11,466 bases of DNA from Bacteroidales bacterium (GTDB taxonomy: Bacteria; Bacteroidota; Bacteroidia; Bacteroidales; UBA3824). The stretch lies in the NCBI GenBank assembly GCA_017543645.1, contig JAFYFR010000096.1, positions 1 through 11,466 of the forward strand, in the 5' to 3' direction. Positions 6,286 to 11,466 of this stretch are shown here, in pieces. The notes beneath the pieces were generated by a model. That model saw only the letters and a program-made list of their open reading frames with translations. It was not told the origin of the DNA and did no database searches. Positions within the stretch are counted from its first letter, which is position 1, and every line of letters starts with the position of its first letter. The position numbers and the translations under genes were made by a program.

Positions 6286-8028
6286 TTAAATTTCTATTCC
6301 GAGTACGCAAACATCGTCGATTTGCACCATGTCCTGTTGCCAGTCCTCAAATGCGTGTTCAATCTTATCGTATTGACGGTCAATAGGAAGGCTGCTTGTA
6401 TCCGATAAAAGTTTCTTAAACCGGACAAGTTTGAATTTTTCAAATCTCGGTCCGCCGAACTGGTCGGCATAGCCGTCGGAAAATAGAAAAATTCTGTCGC
6501 CCTTCTTCACCTCGATATACTGGTCGGAAAAGTCAAGTTCGCGCGTATGTATGCCTACGGGACATTTTTCAGGGTTGTACACCGTCATTACGCCTTCCCT
6601 AACCAAGCACATCGGATTGTATGCGCCCGAATAATTTATCACGTTCTTGTCCATGTCCCAGACGCAGAGTGCCATGTCCATTCCGTCTTTTGCCTCCTCG
6701 TCGTTATCGCCGCTCTGTCCGAGGTTGAGTTTCACCGACATACGCATCCGCTCCAATATCGCCGAGGCTTTGATAATATGCTGCTGACCCACAATCTGAT
6801 TGAGCAACGAAATGCCGAGCATGCTCATAAACGCGCCCGGAACGCTGTGTCCTGTGCAGTCGCCCACGGTAAACACAAACTTGCTGTCTACCTGATGCCC
6901 CCAGTAAAAATCTCCGCTGACAATATCCTTGGGACGGTAGAAGATAAAATATCCCGAAAGAAGCGAAGAATAGTTGGCGAAGTTTTTCAAAAGCGATTTC
7001 TGAATCTTGCCCGCATAGTTTAGACTGTCGGTGATGTCGCGCTGTTTCTCGTTGATAACCTGGAGGTTGTTCTTAATTTCGATATTCTGCTGAACAATGG
7101 TCTTGTTGCGTTCCTCGAGCATGGCGTTGAGCCGTTTTTTCTCGCGGTAACGGCGGAACAGCAGCAGCAGTATCACCAAAAGCATAAACGACACTATCGC
7201 GATAATGGTGATGGTAAAGTTGCGGACGTCGAGTTCGTTTTTCCTGCGCTCCAGCTCCACAAGGGTGAGCAACTGCTCTTTTGAGAGCGAGTCGAGTTCC
7301 TTGCTTTTTTTCTGAATGGTGGTGTCGAGAAAGGCGTTCTCCTGTTTTACCTGAGTGATTACCGAATCCTTGCGCACAATGGTGCAGTCGCGCTCCATCA
7401 CCGTGTCCTGAAGCTCGCGGATGTCGTTGCGCAGTTCTTCGTTCTCGTTCTGGAGATTGTTTTTGATATACTCGGTGGCATCTTTGTACTTGCCCGACTC
7501 GTAGGCAGAGAGGTAAAGCTGCTTAGAAATCTGCTCCGCAAAGGCTCTGTCATTTTTCTTGGCATAGGTGAGAGCCTCCTCGAGATATTTCTTGGATTTT
7601 TTGTATCCGCCCAAAGGATAGCTGAGGTTTGAATAGCACAATCCGAGGTTGTATGCCGCCACAGCCAACGTCTTGGGCTGCTTCAGCTTTTTGCGCAACG
7701 TATATTCCGCCATAAAGGAGCTGGCGGCTTTGGAGTATTTTCTCACCTTAAAATAATAATCGCCTTGAATAGCGAGGGCGTCAGCTCTTAATTCGTCCAA
7801 CTTGTTCCGCTCGGCAAGTTTGATTGCCGACTTGCACCAAGTGTCGCATTTGGAATCCTTCTGACCCAAATAATATCTGGCAAGGTCTATCTGACACCTC
7901 ACCTTGTCAGCATTGCTTTTGGCAGCTGCAAGATTTGCCTCAAGGGTCTTCAAGTCCGGGTCTTTCTTGGCAAACGCACCTTCGGCAAACGAGAAGGTCA
8001 TCAGTACCAACAATAAAACTATCCTCAT
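6286..8028 (-). CDS. Membrane-anchored TPR / coiled-coil SpoIIE-type PP2C protein phosphatase (SiaA-like)
   Basis: The 580 residues show a signal peptide (1-20, ending GAFA), a TPR-like helical region (about 25-190), a coiled coil (about 195-268), one membrane span (about 271-291, followed by FRRYREKKR), a second coiled coil (about 298-335), NYAGKIQKSLL (337-347), and a SpoIIE-type PP2C domain (about 355-580). Metal-binding acidic residues are visible: SGDFYW (Asp373), GDCTGHSVPGA (Asp390), LFSDGYADQFGG (Asp517) and the final DDVCVLG (Asp571/572). The usual GHG in the DCTGHGVPGA motif is GHS here. The topology puts the TPR part in the periplasm and the phosphatase in the cytoplasm, so it should sense an envelope signal and dephosphorylate a Ser/Thr phosphoprotein. 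The DUF1987 protein encoded next is the obvious substrate by analogy with SiaA-SiaC. That link is inferred from family and position. Confidence 0.88.
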   Translation of the reverse strand: MRIVLLLVLMTFSFAEGAFAKKDPDLKTLEANLAAAKSNADKVRCQIDLARYYLGQKDSKCDTWCKSAIKLAERNKLDELRADALAIQGDYYFKVRKYSKAASSFMAEYTLRKKLKQPKTLAVAAYNLGLCYSNLSYPLGGYKKSKKYLEEALTYAKKNDRAFAEQISKQLYLSAYESGKYKDATEYIKNNLQNENEELRNDIRELQDTVMERDCTIVRKDSVITQVKQENAFLDTTIQKKSKELDSLSKEQLLTLVELERRKNELDVRNFTITIIAIVSFMLLVILLLLFRRYREKKRLNAMLEERNKTIVQQNIEIKNNLQVINEKQRDITDSLNYAGKIQKSLLKNFANYSSLLSGYFIFYRPKDIVSGDFYWGHQVDSKFVFTVGDCTGHSVPGAFMSMLGISLLNQIVGQQHIIKASAILERMRMSVKLNLGQSGDNDEEAKDGMDMALCVWDMDKNVINYSGAYNPMCLVREGVMTVYNPEKCPVGIHTRELDFSDQYIEVKKGDRIFLFSDGYADQFGGPRFEKFKLVRFKKLLSDTSSLPIDRQYDKIEHAFEDWQQDMVQIDDVCVLGIEI

Positions 8029-8131
8029 GCCTTATAATCTTAATAGTCTGTTTTTCAAGTTATAATAATACTATTTTTAAATAAACGCCAAATTTTATTC
8101 AAACAAAAATCAGCCCAAATTCTTCAAAACG

Positions 8132-8163
8132 CAAATATATTAATAATAATATCATATTCCAAA
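8132..8163 (-). promoter_or_regulatory. Promoter for the SpoIIE-type phosphatase gene
   Basis: On the minus strand TTTG (8160-8163), a 20-bp spacer and TATATTTG (8132-8139) match the Bacteroidota consensus. The -7 box lies 103 bp upstream of the ATG, implying a leader of roughly 95 nt. The elements lie beside the divergent promoter at 8171-8178. Confidence 0.6.
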
Positions 8164-8170
8164 AGTTTAT

Positions 8171-8178
8171 TATATTTG
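8171..8178 (+). promoter_or_regulatory. -7 element for the acyl-ACP thioesterase gene
   Basis: TATATTTG is a perfect TAnnTTTG match 22 bp before the ATG. No TTTG is seen at the expected -33 position. Confidence 0.55.
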
Positions 8179-8200
8179 TAGCATTAAAATTTATTTAATT

Positions 8201-8938
8201 ATGGAAAAGACTTTTACCAAAGAATACCGTGTAACTCACAAGGACACAGACTTTACCGGCATTATGAGCATCGCCGCATTAGGCAACTACATACTTGACA
8301 TAGCCGGTATGCACGCCATAAAAATCAAGACCAGCATAGACATCCTCAACAGCCAGAATCTCACATGGGTGGTTTCGGGGATACACTTCGGAATTATAAA
8401 AGAGCTACCTGCAATCAACAGCATCATTAAGATAACTACCAAAATTTCAGAGATTTCGCGACTGTCGTGCAAACGTGATTTCTACATTGAACACAACGGC
8501 GTAATTGTGGCAGAAATTTCAACGGAATGGCTGATTATCAACGTAAAGACAAGACGTCCGGTTTTTCTCTCCGACGTGCTTCCTCATATTGCCAGCTTGA
8601 TAACGCCTGAAAGCAACGTGCAGAAATACAAGCACCTGCGATTTGCTATCGAGCAGTCCGAACAAGCGCACGAATACACTATAAGATATTCCGACATCGA
8701 CATCAACAGGCATCTGTACAGCATACGTTACTTGGAGTTAGCGTTAAACATGGTAGAGATAGCCACATTCGAGCATCGCCGCTTGGTTTCGGCAGACTTA
8801 AACTTTATGAGCGAAGTACTTTACAACCAAACCGTTAAAACTATCATCAAGCACGATGGTGACACCGATTTGGTAGAGATGCTGAACTCCGACTCAAAAC
8901 CCATGTTCAGAGCAGAATTTTTATGGTGCGACAAATAA
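8201..8938 (+). CDS. Acyl-ACP thioesterase (FatA-like, double hotdog)
   Basis: The protein hydrolyses acyl-ACP to free fatty acid and ACP in the cytoplasm, by family. Its 245 residues fit the bacterial acyl-ACP thioesterase size and two tandem hotdog halves are visible. The first half has DTDFTGIMSIAALGNYILDIAG (15-36, the long hotdog helix) and WVVSGIHFGI (56-65). The second half starts near residue 157 with YTIRYSDIDINRHLYSIRYLE (159-179). In the plant FatA/FatB family the DxNxH residues and a downstream Glu are catalytic; the matches here are Asp167, Asn169, His171 and probably Glu205. Characterised Bacteroides homologues usually read NGHVNS where this one has NRHLYS, a divergence near the active site. 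The gene has its own -7 box and is followed after 97 bp by the methyltransferase gene. Confidence 0.85.
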   Translation: MEKTFTKEYRVTHKDTDFTGIMSIAALGNYILDIAGMHAIKIKTSIDILNSQNLTWVVSGIHFGIIKELPAINSIIKITTKISEISRLSCKRDFYIEHNGVIVAEISTEWLIINVKTRRPVFLSDVLPHIASLITPESNVQKYKHLRFAIEQSEQAHEYTIRYSDIDINRHLYSIRYLELALNMVEIATFEHRRLVSADLNFMSEVLYNQTVKTIIKHDGDTDLVEMLNSDSKPMFRAEFLWCDK

Positions 8939-8970
8939 AATGACCCAAAAAACGAAACTACGGCGTGATT

Positions 8971-9000
8971 TTTGCGTAATACATTAATGACATATTTATA
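8971..9000 (+). promoter_or_regulatory. Weak candidate promoter upstream of the methyltransferase gene
   Basis: TTTG (8971-8974) is followed after 18 bp by TATTTATA (8993-9000), a degenerate match to TAnnTTTG. It lies 35 bp upstream of the ATG at 9036. The gene might instead be read through from the thioesterase gene. Confidence 0.25.
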
Positions 9001-9035
9001 AACCTTAATTTAAAAAAGACAACATTAAACAAATC

Positions 9036-10265
9036 ATGGACAATGTAGTAAAAGAATTTACCGACAAAGTAAGTTCGTCCGTATACAAAAAGACATTCGT
9101 CAAACTCATCTTAGCCAAGAGAGTTCTTGAAAACCAGGAAATGAACAAAATAGTGGTAAGGTACGTGGAGCTTAACAACCAGCCGAATCTCCAGTTCGTA
9201 TACAAATACAGCCGAAACGACGTTACCAAAAACTTTACTGTGGAAGAAGCTGTTACCCAGCTTCATGCCATTATCGGCAGCAATTTTTTGGACATCAACC
9301 TGTTTACAACCAAAGAAGACATCGAACTCAAATACAACAACAAGAGAGTTCCAAAAATCTACACTAAGAAACCCACATTCACCGAGGCTGGCGACGGCGA
9401 ACACGACGTTGCAAAGAAACGCCTCATCGACACCAAAAACAGCGTTTACCTCAAATCGCTCGGTATCACCGACAACAAGGGCGAAATTATTCCGAGCATG
9501 AGCGCGAAATACAAGCAGGTGGAAAAATTTGTGGAGATTATCGACTCGTTTTACGATTGTTACAAAGACTGCAAGCCCCTCAACATTATCGACAGCGGCA
9601 GCGAAAAGGGCTATCTGACATTCGCCACTTACGACTATCTCACCAACGTCAGGGAGATTCCCGTAGTAATGCAGGGCATCGAAGCACAGGACAACCTCGT
9701 AAAATTCGGCAACAACCTCGCGCAGAAATCGCAGTTTGCCGGTCTGAAGTTCGTTCAGAGCAACCTCAACGACTTTAAAACCGACAGTACCGACATACTA
9801 ATAGCCCTTCACGCTTGCGACACCGCCACCGACGATGCTATATACATGGGTATCAAAGCCGGAGCCAAGCTCATCATCACTTCGCCATGCTGCCACAAGC
9901 AGATCCGCAGCCAGATGAAAATAACTTCGAGCAACGTGCTTGAGCCCATATTGAAAAACGGTCTGATGCTCGAGCGCCAAGCCGAAATCATCACCGACGG
10001 ACTAAGGGCATTGATTCTTAACCTCAACGGCTACAAGACCAAGATTTTTGAGTTTGTGCAATACGACAACACTTCCAAAAATCTGATAATCACCGCCGAA
10101 AAGGGCGAGATGCCTTCCGACGAGGAGCGCAAAAAGATTGAAGACCAGATTACAGCCATCAAAAACAAGTTCGGAATCAAATACCACTATCTCGAAAAAC
10201 TGATAGAGAATCCCGAAGACCAGAGCTGGCGTATACTCAACGCCCAGTGCGCTCGCGAACAGTAG
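9036..10265 (+). CDS. Methyltransf_32-like SAM-dependent methyltransferase
   Basis: This 409-residue cytoplasmic protein has a lineage-type N-terminal region (1-120) rich in Lys and short strands, and a class I methyltransferase core (about 125-355). The core begins with HDVAKKRLI (123-131) and MSAKYKQVEKFVEII (155-169). The SAM-binding loop is DSGSEKGYLTFA (186-197). GIEAQDN (214-220) would bind the SAM ribose, and the hallmarks ALHACDTATDDAI (257-269) and SPCCHK (283-288) resemble the Methyltransf_32 group (relatives of GSTCD and METTL25). The SAM loop has Glu190 where most members have Gly. A charged helical tail (about 360-395) follows. Substrates are not established for the bacterial proteins, and none can be read here; RNA or a small molecule are both possible. 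The gene ends just before a strong bidirectional terminator. Confidence 0.75.
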   Translation: MDNVVKEFTDKVSSSVYKKTFVKLILAKRVLENQEMNKIVVRYVELNNQPNLQFVYKYSRNDVTKNFTVEEAVTQLHAIIGSNFLDINLFTTKEDIELKYNNKRVPKIYTKKPTFTEAGDGEHDVAKKRLIDTKNSVYLKSLGITDNKGEIIPSMSAKYKQVEKFVEIIDSFYDCYKDCKPLNIIDSGSEKGYLTFATYDYLTNVREIPVVMQGIEAQDNLVKFGNNLAQKSQFAGLKFVQSNLNDFKTDSTDILIALHACDTATDDAIYMGIKAGAKLIITSPCCHKQIRSQMKITSSNVLEPILKNGLMLERQAEIITDGLRALILNLNGYKTKIFEFVQYDNTSKNLIITAEKGEMPSDEERKKIEDQITAIKNKFGIKYHYLEKLIENPEDQSWRILNAQCAREQ

Positions 10266-10281
10266 ATAACACCATCATACC

Positions 10282-10310
10282 AAAAAGCACGGCTAAAAAC
10301 CGTGCTTTTT
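10282..10310. terminator. Bidirectional intrinsic terminator between methyltransferase and smpB genes
   Basis: GCACGG (10287-10292) pairs with CCGTGC (10300-10305) around a 7-nt loop, flanked by AAAAA (10282-10286) and a run of seven or so T from 10306. Read from either strand it gives a GC-rich stem followed by a U tract, so it can end both convergent transcripts. Confidence 0.9.
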
Positions 10311-10760
10311 TTATCCCTTTATCTTCTTTACTCTGGAAAGCTCTCGTTCATTGTCGCGGGCTTTTATATCCTGACGCTTGTCGGCCATCTTCTTGCCCCG
10401 GCAGAGGGCTATCTCTATCTTGGCGTAGCCGTCCTTATTGAGAAACATCTTAAGAGGCACAATGGTAAGGCCTGTGTTCTGGACTTTCTTTTCCAACTTG
10501 TCGAGTTCCTTGCGCTGAAGGAGCAGCTTGCGCTCGCGGCGCGGGTCGTGGTTGACATATCCGCCGTGCGAATACTCGCCGATAAACATCTTGACATAAA
10601 GCTCGTGGTCGGTAAAGGAGCAGTACGAGTCGGTGAGAGCCGCCTTGCCGTCGCGTATCGACTTGATTTCGGTGCCTAAAAGCTGGATGCCGGCTATATA
10701 TTTTTCGAGAAACTCGTATTGAAACGAGGCCTTTTTGTTCTTTATATTGATTTCTGCCAT
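10311..10760 (-). CDS. smpB: SsrA (tmRNA)-binding protein
   Basis: SmpB binds tmRNA and delivers it to stalled ribosomes in trans-translation. The 149 residues match the family length. Visible signatures are NKKASFQYEF (8-17), AGIQLLGTEIKSIRDGK (23-39), the NHDPRRERKLLL stretch (70-81), VPLKMF (101-106), GYAKIEIALCRGKK (111-124) and DKRQDIKARD (127-136). The basic C-terminal tail, which enters the empty mRNA channel, is present through RVKKIKG. The start follows the recN stop by 9 nt, so the two genes are probably co-transcribed. The ssrA gene for tmRNA is not in the window. Confidence 0.95.
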   Translation of the reverse strand: MAEINIKNKKASFQYEFLEKYIAGIQLLGTEIKSIRDGKAALTDSYCSFTDHELYVKMFIGEYSHGGYVNHDPRRERKLLLQRKELDKLEKKVQNTGLTIVPLKMFLNKDGYAKIEIALCRGKKMADKRQDIKARDNERELSRVKKIKG

Positions 10761-10769
10761 GATTCTAAA

Positions 10770-11466
10770 CTATTTTTTTGCCATTTTCAAAAGCTCCTTC
10801 GCATTTTGCAACGCCGCTGGTGTAACGGTTTCGCCACTGAGCATTGCGGCAATCTCGTTGACACGCTCCTCAGACGAAAGCTGCTTGATGTCGCTGCGCA
10901 CCGTGCCGTCCGACTCGTGCTTGTAAACCTTAAAATGATGGTCGCCCTTAGCGGCAACCTGCGGAAGATGCGTGATACAGATAACCTGCATAAACTCGGC
11001 AATACGTTGGAACATCGCGCCGGTCTTGCCAGCTATGTCGCCCGAGATGCCGGTGTCGATTTCGTCGAAAATTATGGTGGGAAGCTTTACCGATTTCGAC
11101 AATATATATTTGAGGCACAGCATCAAACGCGAAAGTTCTCCGCCTGACGCCGTTTTCGACAAATCCTGCTTCGCCACGTTCTTATTAGCCGAAAACATGA
11201 ATTTCACCATGTCACGACCCGTGGGAAGGAAATCCTTGCTGCTGTCAAAGCGCACCTCAAACTGCGAGTCGTTGATACCTACCGACGACAGCAGCGTGGT
11301 AATCTCTTTGCACAGACCCTCGGAAGATTTTTTGCGCTTTTGCGAAATCTCGTCCGACAATTTGGCAAGCTGCGATGTTATCTGCTTAATCTCATCTTTA
11401 AGATTGTCAATTACTTCGGAACTATTGTCAATCAGGTCGAGACGCTGCTTAAATTCGTTGCGCATG
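10770..11466 (-). CDS. recN: DNA repair protein RecN, C-terminal part (5' end beyond window)
   Basis: RecN is an SMC-like ATPase that acts early in double-strand break repair. The frame is open through the right edge, so the Met at 11463-11465 is internal and the visible 231 residues are roughly the last two fifths of the protein. They contain the end of the coiled coil (about 1-55 of this fragment), the ABC signature ASGGELSRLMLCLK, the Walker B stretch IIFDEIDTGISG, and the H-loop region CITHLPQVAAKGDHHFKV with the RecN-typical spacing. The fragment ends at TAG (10770-10772), 9 nt before smpB. The Walker A half lies outside the window. Confidence 0.94.
   Translation of the reverse strand, partial: MRNEFKQRLDLIDNSSEVIDNLKDEIKQITSQLAKLSDEISQKRKKSSEGLCKEITTLLSSVGINDSQFEVRFDSSKDFLPTGRDMVKFMFSANKNVAKQDLSKTASGGELSRLMLCLKYILSKSVKLPTIIFDEIDTGISGDIAGKTGAMFQRIAEFMQVICITHLPQVAAKGDHHFKVYKHESDGTVRSDIKQLSSEERVNEIAAMLSGETVTPAALQNAKELLKMAKK

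Noticed and set aside
10302..10679. 125-codon plus-strand frame opposite smpB
   Set aside because: It begins inside the bidirectional terminator and mirrors the smpB coding sequence.
10770..11465. A complete 231-residue RecN-like protein starting at the Met near the right edge
   Set aside because: The frame stays open through the edge and the Walker A half is missing, so this Met is internal to a longer recN.

Overview
This window comes from a chromosome of a member of the Bacteroidota, most likely Bacteroidales. The evidence is a SusC-type outer-membrane receptor, a LeuA and an acyl-ACP thioesterase that read like Bacteroides proteins, no Shine-Dalgarno sequences, AT-rich intergenic DNA, and several promoters of the Bacteroidota type (TTTG, about 19-20 bp, TAnnTTTG). 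No tRNA, rRNA, insertion sequence or CRISPR array was seen. The content is mostly housekeeping genes with a few unusual proteins among them.

Left part (1-4167). The 5' end of a SusC/RagA-like TonB-dependent receptor runs off the left edge on the minus strand. A 500-bp AT-rich gap follows, holding a striking array of four TGTTWCA motifs at spacings of 21, 62 and 21 bp. Then comes coaX (type III pantothenate kinase, plus strand). It converges, with a 9-bp overlap, on a two-gene minus-strand operon driven by a near-perfect promoter at 3950-3980. That operon encodes a PurF-like phosphoribosyltransferase whose glutaminase site looks destroyed, then a homologue of the spore-photoproduct-lyase-like radical SAM family that has lost the iron-sulfur cluster motif.

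Middle (4168-8200). A single-gene leuA (2-isopropylmalate synthase, plus strand) ends at a perfect 11-bp inverted repeat. Facing it on the minus strand are a membrane-anchored TPR / coiled-coil / SpoIIE-type PP2C phosphatase and a small DUF1987 (SiaC-family) phosphoprotein. Together they look like the SiaA-SiaC half of a partner-switching signalling module. No SiaB kinase or SiaD-like output enzyme is present here.

Right part (8201-11466). An acyl-ACP thioesterase and a Methyltransf_32-type SAM methyltransferase lie on the plus strand. A bidirectional hairpin terminator separates them from the minus-strand recN-smpB pair. recN is cut by the right edge.

The best leads for something undescribed are the operon of two apparently catalysis-deficient enzymes (1646-3927), the phased motif array beside susC (652-762), and the incomplete Sia-like switch. 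Everything here was read by eye; no alignment or database search was run.
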